Assembly (NCBI GenBank): GCA_016806645.1
Contig: JACSYO010002166.1
Location: 3,709,996 to 3,773,995, forward strand
Length of the DNA: 64,000 nucleotides
Source: Ophiodon elongatus
Lineage: Eukaryota > Chordata > Actinopteri > Perciformes > Hexagrammidae
Direction of reading: 5' to 3'
The position numbers and the translations under genes are program-made. This document shows positions 24,046 to 36,639 of the stretch, piece by piece. How positions within the stretch are numbered: the first letter of the stretch is position 1; every line of letters begins with the position of its first letter. The notes beneath the pieces are model-generated. The model saw only the letters and a program-made list of their open reading frames with translations. It was not told the DNA's origin and ran no database searches.

Positions 24046-24062
24046 GGGAGAGGGAGAGAGAG
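23924..24062 (+). repeat. compound microsatellite: (GT)n, (GACAGA)n, (GA)n
   Basis: A GT/GC run at about 23924-23951 is followed by GA, then about eight GACAGA-type hexamers (about 23960-24010), a GA array (about 24007-24037) and a GAGAGGGA-type tail. The order suggests stepwise expansion of a hexamer that arose by a single G-to-C change inside GA. Confidence 0.95.
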
Positions 24063-26279
24063 TTATATGTTAATGTGTCACTCATACAGCAGACCAGCAG
24101 CAAAGACGTCTCTGATGGCTTCCATGTATGTTGTAGTGTTGGGTCAGATGGTGTTACTTGGCCTCTTGACGATATGATGGCCTAAATCTATCGCCTACAA
24201 CATACGTTCATATACTACAGATTCAATTTGCCAAATATTGATAGACACAAAACATGATGGCCAATTGTTTACTGACAACTCCCCTTTGTTGCTTTTGCTA
24301 TGCATTTTAAGCTACTCCCACGGCATATAATGTAGTTTTTAATGATAACTGTGGCACATATTACAAATAGATTTGTACTATACTATACTATACTTGTATA
24401 TACGTAGTAATTGTTTTTCAACAATGCGATGTTCTGAGTATGTCCTTGTATTTTCTGTTTCACAACTGAGAACACTAACAATAGAATAAAGCTCAATTTG
24501 GGCATGTAAGAATAGAAAATGTTTCTGTGGGCCCACAAAATCATTCTCCAGTTTATTGTCTAGGGAGCAGTTCCAAACTTTATTCTTGATAACATCACAC
24601 GTATGAGACTTACTTCTCTGGTTTCTGGCTTTGACAGAGTATAGCTCATGTTCACAAATATTGATTAAAATGTCCTAGGCCATGGAGAGAACATATTGGA
24701 ATTCTTAATTTAGGAGGTGTTCCCCTTTAGGGTTCTTGAACACTATAGCAGTGCTTGATATGATCAATAGATAATTTTGTATTTATAGGGAAACATTTTT
24801 AGACGAATGAGCACTGCCACTGTCATTTTAGTTCAATTTCTGTACGACTCTGTATCAACAGATATTTGAGCTTCTGATTATGCTCATTAAATTCACACAC
24901 AATGAATCAACAAATGTCCATATGCTCGTAAAGTATGACAGAGAAATGTTCAGTTTGATAATGCACGTAAGAAAATAAAAATATTTGTCATTATGGATAC
25001 AACCTGTCGATGCAGAATAGGGATGGAGCTGGCTGACTGCTGTTTTTCTGTGTGCCTGCCACTGCTACTGTACAGCATGTTAATACACATGAACAGAGCT
25101 TTGTGTCTCCCTCCCTGCCCACTGCCTGTTCACCACTCAGCTCCCCATATGCCGCTCCCCTGCGCTCCTCTCATCCAGCCACTGGGAGCTTGATTAAGCC
25201 TGACTTGTCACCAAATTACACACACAAAGTTTACATGCATTCCCCGGCTCTCCAGCTGTTGCAGATTTGTTACAAAGAATAAATCTTGAAGCAGTTGACT
25301 GAGCAGGTCTGGGATGTCTGCCGCCTCATTGATAGGGAGAGATGGGAAGAGAGCGGGTGGGGGGGTGTGTGGGGGGGGGGGGGTTTACTAAGAGGAAGAG
25401 AGACAGAGAGGGAAAGCAAGACAGACAGGTAGAGACTATTTAAGAGGAGGGAGGTTGATTCAGAAACTGAAATAGCTTTGTATCTGCTTTGATTGGTTTT
25501 ATAAAATAAAATATAGCCAAATAGACACTAAAATAAACAGAACAGAAAAAGAAGTAAAAAAAACCAGTATATTCTTGCTGTTGCTGGGTGTTTTTCCTCT
25601 TTGTCCATTAAATTGGTACAAGGTTGCAAATGTGCCTCACAAAGGGAGAGCCTAAAGGGTTGCGTTTGCAACAAAATGGATGCAGAGACAGGGGATGCAC
25701 AAGAGCTTCTGTTTATATTGCATTGGATGTCTGCATATACTGTGTTCACAGGCGTGTCCCCTCCCAGACATGCGCACGATTCAGAATTGTTCTTAATTCT
25801 ATTAATCCCAATGTGTTTTGCTGGACATGTAGTGATAACTATTGTAGTTGTTTTAGTTGTCACATTGGATAACATTCTGTATTTACCAGCAAGATCACCT
25901 GAAAAAATTCCAAATTGTACTGATAGTAGCTTTAAGCCATATCATTCAAATCAGATAAGTGATTGTGACCTAGATTAGCAGAAGAAACAGCAGAACGATC
26001 CAAATCAGTCCACTTTAAAAGCTATAAATGCATTTTAATAAAAAAATTAAAAACATCTCAAATCAAACTGTCCGTATTGGACACATGAGCCTAAAATCAA
26101 ATCAGATTTTATGACTACACTGGATTTAACAATGAGAGGTTGATGGAAGTTAATGGAGATTTTCCAAAGTCAATGTACTTGAAATCTTGACATCTAAATA
26201 CGCCATTTATTTTCTCTTCTGATAATGACACATGATTCGTTTTTCTTCTGTTTCTCCTACGTCTTTTTATGATTATGAT
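24063..26279. other. non-coding stretch with a G-rich block
   Basis: A TACTATACTA run lies near 24373-24392. A G-run block at 25355-25383 has runs of 3, 7 and 13 and is G-quadruplex-capable with the GTG spacers. The 125-codon frame 25601-25978 is unrecognised and overlapped on the minus strand. Confidence 0.55.
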
Positions 26280-26760
26280 TTCTCTCTTAGATCATCTAAA
26301 TGGCTGTGGCAGTAATTGCTGTGTGGGCATCATTACCCAAGAAAGCATGAATAAGACACAGTAATGAGCAAAAGCCCCGGAGCTCGCTAGACCGTTGATC
26401 AATACCATTAAACAATGTGCACTTTGAGCCGAGCTGCGTTCGAGAGCTCCAACACTCAAATGGATATTCCTCATAGCACTAATGGCTTTGAACTAGGCCT
26501 CCATTACCATGTATAAAATGCTGCTTATTAACATAATCAAATCTCTCTCAGTGTTTTTTTGCGTCAGAGATAATATGAAAAGACAGGAGGTTGCTAATGT
26601 AATTAAGCGTATGCTATAATTACTATCCCCTGATCACATGACCTCTTCTCCTAACAAAGCTAAATAAATAGTCCCATTACCCTGACAACTGCGTTGTGAT
26701 TTGGTGCATTGTCGGTCTACATGTTGTCTGATGTTCGTATGTAAACAAGATGGCTCCAGT
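26280..26760. promoter_or_regulatory. CNE-like segment (candidate enhancer)
   Basis: Unique, repeat-free sequence rich in homeodomain-type cores such as GCTAATGTAATTAAGC and CATTAACC-like sites, TAATTAC, and GTTGATCAATACC. The texture (AT-rich motifs linked by intact balanced sequence, no microsatellites) is what vertebrate conserved non-coding elements look like. Conservation not tested. Confidence 0.33.
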
Positions 26761-26879
26761 ACGCCATGTCAATCCCGCTTTGGGAGTGCAATGCTAACAT
26801 ACCAAATACTATAATATAGAAAATAGCACAATTCAAAGGCAGGTAAAAGGCAGAATTTATGTCTCAAATTCTAAAGATT

Positions 26880-27260
26880 CTAACGCTAGAATCCATTTCT
26901 GTAGCAGCCAGAACCAGCAGGACTGCAGCAAGAAAGCCATTATGATCAGTGGGTTTAATTACAAACATTTTAATTTGCATCTCGGGGCTCTATTCATCAC
27001 ATCCATCTCGGCTAGCAGCCCCGTTCTCCCTCCATATGCCCAATAAATAAATAAGAAGCTAAAAGAGATTCTGGGGCCTGAGAAAAGATTACTATTTCAC
27101 TAACAATTACCAGGATGCTAATGGCTATTGTATTGATTGCTCTGCCCTTTGAGATCAAGGTCATATGAAAATGCAATCAAAAAAGCTTTGATAATTCCTG
27201 CTGAGCCATGAAATTAGAAAATGGAATAGTAAAGCTTGGCTGAAATGTCTTACCTCCATT
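26880..27260. promoter_or_regulatory. CNE-like segment with POU, nuclear-receptor and TCF motifs
   Basis: A perfect octamer ATTTGCAT lies at 26973-26980. TCAAGGTCA at 27155-27163 is an exact extended half-site of the NR5A (SF1/LRH1) and ERR type. CTTTGAT at about 27186-27192 is a TCF/LEF-type core. GGTTTAATTACAA and ACAATTACC add homeodomain and SOX-like sites. This is the densest motif cluster I see and the strongest enhancer candidate of the window, still without comparative support. Confidence 0.37.
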
Positions 27261-28479
27261 AAACTTGACTTGAATAAGTCACGCTACATACAGTAAACAT
27301 CATTATACACATGTGAAACTGAGTTTTCTCATTTTTGATCACTATTGTAACCTTTGAGTTAAGATTTGTTGATGTAAATAGAATATTTCAGTCTCTAGAA
27401 CAACAGCGCTTACACACAAAGAGTGTGTATATCTGTGTGCATCACAGACAATACGCCCGCTAGTGTATGTTGCATCATCATTAACACACATCTTTTGTGT
27501 TGCTCACTAACTTTAATATGATGTTAATGTGACGCTGAGAGCTAATAGTATGATGGATGAGGTCGTGAAACTGATCAGTGAAATTGTGTCAGCTAACAGT
27601 CACCAAAAGTACAATGAATGACTGAACAATAGCGATGTGTCTTCATGACTGCAGATGGTTCTACTGTACGGCAGAATTAAACAATGGCCTCGTAAATAAC
27701 CATTTAACCCTGGAAGCATTTGCTGTCATTCACATTTTGAAGTCATTTCCACAACTCAAATGTGAAATTCACTCATTAATTCACCGAGGCACAGACGCTC
27801 ATTCTCAGTATATCAGTTCTGTCAACTCATTAAAAGCACATTCTTTAATAGAGGGTTGTCCTAAAAATGAGATGTAGTTTGCCAATATATTAAGATTTAT
27901 GTTGTTTGGAAGTGCAGCTACAGTGGTTGCTGTGTTTCTAGAATGAAGATATTTGTTGCAGTGTCAATGTAAACAAGTTGCAGTAGATAATGTATAAATA
28001 TAAATGACGAAAATTATTTAAAGGCACGCAAGGACAACATTTTTGCCATGTGTTTTGATGCAAAGCATTTCCTCCGATGCACTACTAAGGAATTCATAGA
28101 CTAAGTACACACCAGTCCCAGCCCTGTGCATGCCTATACCCTCCAGACATCCTCCCCCGTATCCCAGAAACCTCTATGTGTTTGGGAATCAGGCTCCACC
28201 ATGACTCTGCGTAGCGCCTGGGAAGATATCGCCACACGTCCAAAAATTTCCATCAATGGCGGCTCAACTCCTCCGCAGCAACTCTCTGATAGGTTAATCC
28301 CTGTATCACACTTCAGCACCAGTTCACTAAGCGGCTTAAAAGGACACATTAGAACGATGACAATGACCTGCTAATGGTGTTACATTTCTCTGAAGCATTA
28401 TGATCTATCTTTGTCACGTTTATCTTATAATGAGATCTGTCAATTGGGGGGAAGAAGATCCCATGCAGCAGCCAAGGAC
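27261..28479. other. non-coding stretch, possibly with constrained parts
   Basis: Mostly AT-rich unique sequence. TTCAGCACC at 28312-28320 equals the left half of the RE1/NRSF motif, but the right half is not intact. No gene recognised. Confidence 0.5.
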
Positions 28480-28860
28480 GTTGATATTTCACATAATAAA
28501 TAATGACCTAGAAAAAGGAGAAAACAAACCTTGATCCCTCTCCCCTGATCTGTTTTCTTTGCAGGCGACAGAGCGGGCAGCCCCATGGAGGCCTTGGAGC
28601 TCAGTGTTACCATTTAGATTACTGGCTGCTGTGCAGACCCAAGTCCTCAGGGCCACCACAACACCCCCATTGATGATTGATGACTGCCAGTTCCCATGGG
28701 CGTTTTACAACATTTCCTCAAGCAATGTCCCCTGAAAGAAATGTGCCATAATTCATCATGCTATTACTGTACCAAGTGCAAATAGTCATTTTGCCCCCTC
28801 TAATTTCATTATGGTGAGCATTTTCATCCTCCTGTATGTTTTTATAATGGGCGAGAGAGT
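28480..28860. promoter_or_regulatory. CNE-like segment with an embedded splice-acceptor-like site
   Basis: A pyrimidine tract ending TTTTCTTTGCAG at 28564 is followed by a frame open for 56 codons (28565-28732) to a TGA. PBX/MEIS-like TGATTGATGA lies at 28674-28683. It could be a terminal exon of a gene whose other exons lie elsewhere, or a conserved regulatory element. The translation is not recognised, so I favour regulatory. Confidence 0.28.
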
Positions 28861-31019
28861 ATTTTATATTCAAACAAAATAGCCGTGCTTTTGGAATTGG
28901 AATGTATACAATTCTTTGGTCCAAACAATATGTTGCCTGGAAAAAGGTGTAAAAGATATTTTTTCTAAATAAAGCATTCACAAGTGCATTTCCGAGACAA
29001 ACATCAGCTGATTCCTAATGTGCTGTGCACCCATTCCACATCAAAGCACAGTATATTAAGTGTTTCTGCTGAATTACCTTTTGGTCTCAGCGTTTTCCTT
29101 TGCAATCCCCAAATTGGATTTATTCAAACTATTTATTTATTTTTAATTACAATTTCTTTTTTTCAAAGTTCCAACCAGCTCTGCCCAGAAACGTTTGACA
29201 TCTAAATACAGAGTGAAGTGGACCGACATTTCATTTTTTGCTTTTTACTGTGCATATTAAGATTTTTTTTTACAAACCACAATAATTGTTCTGAAGAGTG
29301 GGAACTGTAACAACTGTAAATATTGTTGAGGATATACTGCTGAAAATCTTCTTTTTCTTCTTTTGTTGCCTAGCTACTCCATTAACCTCGGTATAGTAGC
29401 CAATGTGATAATGATACATAATAGCTGCATAAAGACAAATGTATATTTCTATAGTGCACTGGTTCCTTGCTTTTCTATCCTGTAACTAAAATGTTTAAAT
29501 GATGTGTTGATAAGGACTACAATCTATCCCAATCTTAAAAGTGCCAAAACGTAACCCAAACATACTGTGACAATCTTTTAGTTTACAGAAGCAAAAGTAG
29601 GGAACTGAAAATCATGACATGATACAGTAAAGGCAGTTCAAAAGTTAATACACTGATGAATAGCTACTGAGAATAAAGCGGATATTTAAAACATAAGTGA
29701 TGTCAAAGAACATGAGTGTAGTAATGTTACTTACTCGGCATGAATTTTAGGATCCTATTTTTTAAATGTTTAAATCTACAACCAACAAAACATCTACTGA
29801 GAGAGTGTAAACAAAAAGCAGAGTTATGGGAAGGAGTGGGAGGAGAAATTGATGGTTGAAATGACCGAGCAAAACCATGTCAATTATGCATCATGTTTTT
29901 TACATGTCCTCTGTATATTAATTATTCCGTCTTTGTCATGCATTTTACGTGGGTTACTGCACAGTAGCAATTAACTTTGCTCAAGCAACCACTTGGGTGA
30001 TTGAAGAACAGACTTAATGGGATGAGAGGACTTGGTTGTCTTGTTCTCTTTCAGACGCACACACTCCACACAAGGTTAGGGCGAGACACATCATCATTAG
30101 TTCTCAACATTATACATGACATGTCAGTATGTTTTGTGAACATCCATTTAAAAAAATAACACAAACTATATGTACACACATATGGACACACGTAGAGTCA
30201 CACACAAACTCAGAGGAAACATAAATAAACACACTTAGCCAGACAGTAGTATCACTGTCTAGGACACTAATCCAAAAAGCGCTAAGCTCTATTACTTTTA
30301 ATTATTCCTGACAGCCTGCTTTAATCTACACAAAGCACGTGCAAACGAGCTGTTACACTCTGCCTCCAAGAAAAGGGGGACAGGAGAGGACGGCAGGCTG
30401 CCTGCCTGCCTGCTGAGAAGGCCTTCTCTGTGCATGACATGGACATTGGCTTTGGTGACCCGGCTGGCGCTCGCCTACGTCTCCTCTCCGGCTGAAGGCT
30501 CTGGGGCCGCCATGTGGCATCTGTTGCCATGGGGCTGGGCATGAGGCTGGGGCCGGGCCTGGCCCTCTGTTCACCAGGCCTGTCTGCAGAGCTGTAGCAT
30601 TTCTGGGACCTGGCGCTGCCTCACCAACCAAACCAATACTACAGAGGAAGTGGCAAGGTCACCCCTCGCTCAGCCTGAAAGACCTCCACCTGCCACATTC
30701 TGCTCGGATGACATGCTACAGAGAAAGGGGTGGGGGTTGCAGTGGGGGCACTTTGTTCAAAATTCAAAAGGTAATCCATTGTGCACACTGTTTCCATACA
30801 CAATATTATTCACTGCAGTAATAGCTCTAATAAATAAACAATGTGCAAAATATGTAAAAAGTTTTATGCTGATTAGCAAAGGGATGGACGTTGTGGTGTA
30901 TTTACGTCATCTGCGTATAACCTGACAATTTAATCTAAAAGCACAAAATCTACTCCATACTGGTGCTCACCAGCTGACTATTTATCATGATCTGTGTGAC
31001 ATCTATAGTCTGATCCAGT
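28861..31019. other. non-coding stretch with one GC-rich block
   Basis: AT-rich to about 30300. Positions 30340-30640 are GC-rich and contain the near-palindrome GGCAGGCTGCCTGCC at 30392-30406 and repeated CTGGGGC-like words. CpG is not especially dense, so this is not a convincing CpG-island promoter. Two short CA-rich patches lie near 30055-30070 and 30175-30205. Confidence 0.5.
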
Positions 31020-31250
31020 ATGCTGAAGTTGGTGATAGAGCGCATTCATAATGGTAGCTATTCCCTGGTGAGGGAAGGGGGCGTGTTTACCCCTGAAGGT
31101 TACTTCTTGTAAATCCTTGCATAGTTTATTCAAATAGTGCCCTAACCATGGTCTCCAGGATTTTCCCCTTACAGCAAGCAAAGCATGACCTTTACATTTG
31201 ACGCTTGACAGTTCTTCAGATTCGCCCAACCAGAACAGATTAATGCATAT
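31020..31250. promoter_or_regulatory. CNE-like segment (candidate enhancer)
   Basis: Unique sequence ending in AGATTAATGCATATTTATG, a compact homeodomain/POU-like cluster, with CATAATGG and GTTTATTCAAATAG upstream. Low confidence without alignment. Confidence 0.28.
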
Positions 31251-34200
31251 TTATGTGTTCGGTACTGAGCAGTGGATGCTCTTTATCTCTTGGAGAACAA
31301 AAGACAGAGAGCACTTTGCAGACACACACGTATGCACAGTACGCATCCATAAATGTAAGTAGACATCAACATTTCTGCATATTGAAGATTTGACCTGGCA
31401 GAAACAAACAAGATATATTTAACATTGTTTAACACAAACTTAAAAATCAGTTGTCAAAAGATTACTAAACCATTACTAGACCATATACAACATAATCCAG
31501 TTTGTCTTGCTCCTTCCTAGTGTTTATGCTGCCATGAATAAGCAGCATAAAGCAGGTGACTGTATGATTTTTACATAGTTGGTCCATTTTACACACTGGC
31601 ACCTGGTCAGGGAGGATGCAGCCAAGATAATCTATTTAGATTGGCCAGGTTGAAGGCTGTCATTTATCATGAGTGTATAGCCCCTCCTCAGATGCCAGCT
31701 CACTGCTCCAGCCAACCACAGTCTAAGTCCAATGGCCTTTACGTCTGTCACAGTATATGGACAACTGTGAATCTCTCCAATCTGGTCAGAGGAATAAAAT
31801 TCCACAGCATGAGGACCTGGCAGACATGTAGATTTCACTAAGACAACATCAGCCTTCGTTTTCTCACTCAATGTCATTCCTTGAAAAGCCCATTCCCCAG
31901 AGATTGAAAGCAGCTGTATTAAAATATACTTCAGTGGAAAATATTTTGCTGTCACACTCCGCTATAAAAATGGTCACATTTAAACACAATTAAAGAAAAA
32001 GAAAAAAGAAAAATTGAAGATAGGATCACAATAGGCAGATGTGAGTTTCTACACATCTTTTCTTTCAAGACCAGAAAATAGCAACAATATTTTCCCTCTA
32101 TTTTCAGCCTACACGGTTCTATTTGTGCAACAGTAAATTATTTCTTTCCATGCTCATGTTCATACTGTGTGTATGTTTGCATATGTTTCTCTTTGTGTAG
32201 GTGAGAGAAAGGGATAGACAGAGATAGCATGCATGTCAGTGCATGTCAGTGGTTTACGCTCATCATTGTATCGACTCAAGGTTAGTTGGGTATGGTCCAA
32301 GGAGCAGCAGTCTAAACACAGGCAGTCTTTTACCTCCATCTTATCAAGGTTTGAGATGAGCGGCAGGACAGAATTAGAAAGTTTACCTCACCCCCTACAG
32401 ATAGAAAGCACCAGGGAGCCAAGAGTTCACATGTAGCAGCAGTAGCCCTGTAGCTCTTATACATAATGTTACCTAGAGCATATTCCAGAAAATTGGAATA
32501 TGTATTACATCAGCAGTTGGTTTAGAGATGCTGAAATAATAAACACTATTGATAAATGGGTTCCAGTGGAAGGTAAAAGTGCAAATCACGTACAGTTTAA
32601 AAAAAAAAGCTATTTCTGCAAAGCGATTCTGCACCATTACCGAGCCACCTCAGTTATTTGGATGTACAGTAGTAACCTCCACGCCTCAGTACCCAGAGTT
32701 CTCTGGCGCAGCGAAAATCTAAGCGGCCACATGTGTGGGAGCGCAGAAATAGTGCACCATTAAAAGGTCCTGACTCACCTTGTTTTAAGTGCAAGGTCTA
32801 ATTGCCAGCCTCTTTTCCAGAGGGCCAGAGCAGCAGCTGGCAGCAGGCTGTATCTACAGGGATAGCCATTAACGATGGTGTAGCTAGCAAAGAAATAAAG
32901 CCTACAGACCCTGGCTCCCTCACAGACAGTCACTCTATTCTGAGACGGGCAAACACCACAGGAGACAAATACACCGAGAATGCCCTCTGCGACTTCTCAC
33001 CATACGTTTGGCTCATAAATGGTGCTATTATTCTAGCTGCAGTTCGGTCAATCTTAAGTGTCTCATATAAAAGGACTCATTATTCAGAATGTGGTACCCA
33101 GTTGTTTAGTAATTCAAATTAGTAACACTTTAGCCCTGCGCAATTCACCAGAGCCTCATTTAAACACGATATTAAAAGTAGTGATAAAGATGAACAGAGG
33201 TGTGTTCCTTCTTCTTCAGGTGATACATTGTTGCTATCAAAGGTTAACAGCTGTAATGAGGCTTATTTTAGTCAAACCAAACAAGAACCATTTGTATTCA
33301 GTGCGGGGTACAACATGTTCTCTGAGGAGTATCTCTCACTTGTTTTCTCTTTCGTTCTGGTTTTGTTTCGTACATTCTTTCCTCACTTTTCACACTAGGT
33401 GTGTTGGAGGTGTTTGTAGGTTTGATACAGTCAGATACAGATGAACAATACAATGATGCATTTATGACAGATTGCTCACAATATACTGGAGGCAGGCAGG
33501 GACACGGACAAAGAAAAAGAAAAAAGACACAGAGACACAAACACATAGTAGAAAGTAGTTCAGGTTTTCTGTAAAAAAAAACACAAATTATTTACTGTTT
33601 CAGATACAGTACTTTGTGTTCAGGTCACGGATGGGAGAATGTTCAAGGTTTATATACACTCCAGAGCCTCCAGGGTTTTAGCCCACAATTCATAGTGGAC
33701 GCCTCCTTAGGGCATGGTTGACCACATACACGTCAAGAGCAGGAGGCCGTCCCACACAGTGCAAACACAGCACACTGTTGCCTTTCTTTCTCTGCTGGCT
33801 TCACATCGCAAAAACACCCAACACGGAGGTGTAACTAACTCCCACACTGGCTTGCTTACTGTCTCACCTAAAAGCACCCTCACTCAATTACTCTCATTCC
33901 CAAAACAGCAAACCTGCATGGAGGTTCTCAAGGAGGATTTCAGTTTCTGCAACAGTGTAAATGACCCCAGCTTAGAGATACTTTACTCCAGCTACTTAAT
34001 CTAACTTCTGCCACATTGCAGGTGGGCTAAGAAAATCTCTTAGCCTTGACAAAAAAAAAAAAACAGCACAAATTTAAACCTGCATATGTGGTTTAACTGC
34101 AAAAATGCTGAGACTCTGTCCAGCTGGCCTTGTAAAAGTCACAGGCACCAGTGAGGGCTAGGACAACGCCATTTGTCATAACGTCAGCAAATTCAATAAT

Positions 34201-34439
34201 TAATGGGCCGTATCCTATCACAGCTCTCCAATTCACCCCTCCCTCAGTCTCAGTTCTCTGTCCCCCCGTGTTGAGGAGCATATTGTAGTCTCTCTCTCAG
34301 TGGTCTAACATGAACATTTAATTCCTCATCATTAAGAAATGTCCAGTTGCACCCAGACACTTATTTGCTCTCAATGACAAATGTACACACTCAACTGTTC
34401 ACATTCACATGGGCTTCTCATGAGGCGTTCATCCCAGAA
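31251..34439. other. non-coding stretch, nothing specific
   Basis: About 3.2 kb. It contains a perfect 9-base inverted repeat with a 6-base spacer at 32479-32502, a minus-strand AAG-GTGAGT donor-like site near 32773 and a 12-base poly-A near 34050. The 128-codon frame 33058-33444 and the 107-codon frame 31632-31955 are unrecognised. Confidence 0.5.
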
Positions 34440-34620
34440 GGGAACCAGCATGTGAAAAGCAGTTATTGACTTTATCTGCAAGTGCTTCGCCACAGAGGGT
34501 GAAAAACGTAATGTTTCTTTGTATTAGTCCTGCTTGATTTTAATTACCTGTGATGTGTTAATGCATTTAATTAAGTTCTGATTAATAAATTACATTAGCT
34601 TAATCTAAAACAAGAGATTG
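34440..34620. promoter_or_regulatory. homeodomain-site cluster (CNE-like)
   Basis: Within about 80 bases (34535-34615) there are many TAAT/ATTA cores, including GATTTTAATTACC, GCATTTAATTAAG, CTGATTAATAAATTACATTAGCTTAATC. Clusters of this density are typical of developmental enhancers and also of plain AT-rich DNA, so the call stays tentative. Confidence 0.33.
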
Positions 34621-36639
34621 TGTCTGTTGCACACACTAGAGATGTGTGCATTTCTTCCTCTGAATGTAAACTTGTATGCGTAGACACGAAGATGTGGATG
34701 TATGTGTTTACGCAGGTCTATTTATGAGTGCATGCATCTGTGCACGTGAGACTGAGCGTATGTGACCCTGGATTTGATCAGCTGTAGCAGGCTTGGTGTT
34801 TACAAGGCCCAAGGAACAATGACAGTGTGTGATTAGGGGCAGGCAGGCCAACAGGACCCGTCCCAAACACAGCTGGCACCAGGGGACTGCGAGGTGAGCT
34901 GGGAACCACTGCATCCCTTTTGATTAATGTGAGAGCTAGTGTGGGAGACTGGGAGGATGGCGGCAGTGTGCCCCGCTCTGCTCTGCTCCTGCCAAGATGG
35001 TGCATGTAGGTGAGGAAGGTCCACCATTGGCCCAAATGTCTGGCTGTTCAGCGTGTGTGTGAGTTGTGATACGGTTGACAGTAGAAGGGACTTATACATT
35101 TTTAATTAATTATTCACCCCTTTGACCTTTTATTTCTGACAGAAGCCATTTTGAGAGTTACACTTAAGGTGGAAACCAAGAAGGAAGACTGGCCAATTTC
35201 CTAATGTTGTGTATTACTTTACAGACAAACACATAACGGGAATAAGCTAAAAAAAACTTAACAATGAAAAAAAAAATAGCTAGCTGGCTAACTAGCTGGT
35301 TATCAAGCCAACTATCTAGCTAAACAGAAGCTTGCAGTGTTTTTTCCCTGGTATTATTATTAAAACGTCATTCATGTAATTTCATTAAGTGGGATAGTGC
35401 GCTATCCTGGAGGGGGGGAGAATTATAATTAAAATGTTTTGAATAAGACATTGAAAAATATCCAGTTTTGTATTTTAAGAATGCAGCACTTTGATTGCAT
35501 ACAAGCCCTACAGACTTGTGAAAAATCGGCGGCTGAGCACAGTGTACGTCTTCTTCTCTTCAACTATGTCCTCTCCTTCACCCTGTGACCACACAGTTCA
35601 ATAGAGTACCGCCTCTGTGGGGGGAATCTATGGGCACAATCACCCAGTGTGAAAATGTCAGCCTGCCCTCCTTCGGTTTCTTTGTTGATGCTGACATTTA
35701 GGCCGATACCAGAGGGGGGTTTGCTTTAGTACATCACATCAAAGACAACATGAAGTCCCACTATACGCACTGCATGGTCAGAAATGTGTTGAATAATGTG
35801 ATATGGTCCCAGTTTCATACTTTGTATTGTCACAAACCTACGAGGAGACACAGTATGAGGAAGCCAGACATGTTTTCTCCGTCAGAATAACATCAGTGTG
35901 CTCTGCTACAGCCTGCATTACAATTGCAGTGGATGCTGTCTCTAAGAGACCACATTCCCCTCTCTGCATCTTCTCCACCTCTCCACCCCCTTTCCCCTTT
36001 CTCTATCCCTCTTCATCACCCCCTCCTCCTCCACCCATCACCCTCTCCCCCAGGTGGCTGTGGGGCCGGCCTGTCTGAAATGTGATAGGCATAATCCCAT
36101 TTAGCCTAATTGCATCTGCGGGAGAGCAGCCCTATGTGTCCCATCCCGTGCCTACCGAACCCCTTACAGCATATTATACACACATATCACATAGAAACCT
36201 CTTCAAAGCAGAGTCGAACATGTGTACGCACAGGCATGCATGCTCTTGCAGCGCTCTTGTGTGCCCCATGCACTGCACTGCAAGGTCCCTCTGCAGTTCT
36301 TTGTTTGTTTTTTTCTCATTGATAAATGCTCCAAAACTGAAAAACTGATCTCTTTTGTCTCTCAAACACATGCTGGTGGGGGTCTGCACCCAGTCTGCAT
36401 TAGTGCAGACGAGACAGAGAAGTCAGACAATCATATTAAAAGAAGGGTGCTACAGTAAATGGCCTAATGGAAAGACTAAGGGTTTAATATGTGCATGCAT
36501 GTGTGTATCTGCCTTCAGGGGCTGTGGTCTAATGGGTGCAGGGAGATGATGCTGCTATAGGGAGAACTGGGGAGTGGTCCACTGCAGTGGAAACCATAAT
36601 GAGAGTGTGTACTCCCAGGCTACTGCTCACGTATTATTC
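34621..36639. other. non-coding stretch with an AGCTAGCTGG-type self-complementary patch
   Basis: Positions 35277-35325 are built from TAGCT/AGCTGG/AACTAGCT words that can fold on themselves. A CT-rich block lies at 35955-36055. GCACCAGGGG near 34875 resembles a CTCF core. No gene recognised. Confidence 0.5.

Noticed and set aside
28312..28330. RE1/NRSF site starting TTCAGCACC
   Set aside because: Only the left half matches; the right half (expected GGACAG-like) is absent.
30340..30640. GC-rich block as a CpG-island promoter
   Set aside because: GC-rich, but CpG is not dense; most of the richness is CTGG/CCTG words, and no transcript start features are visible.
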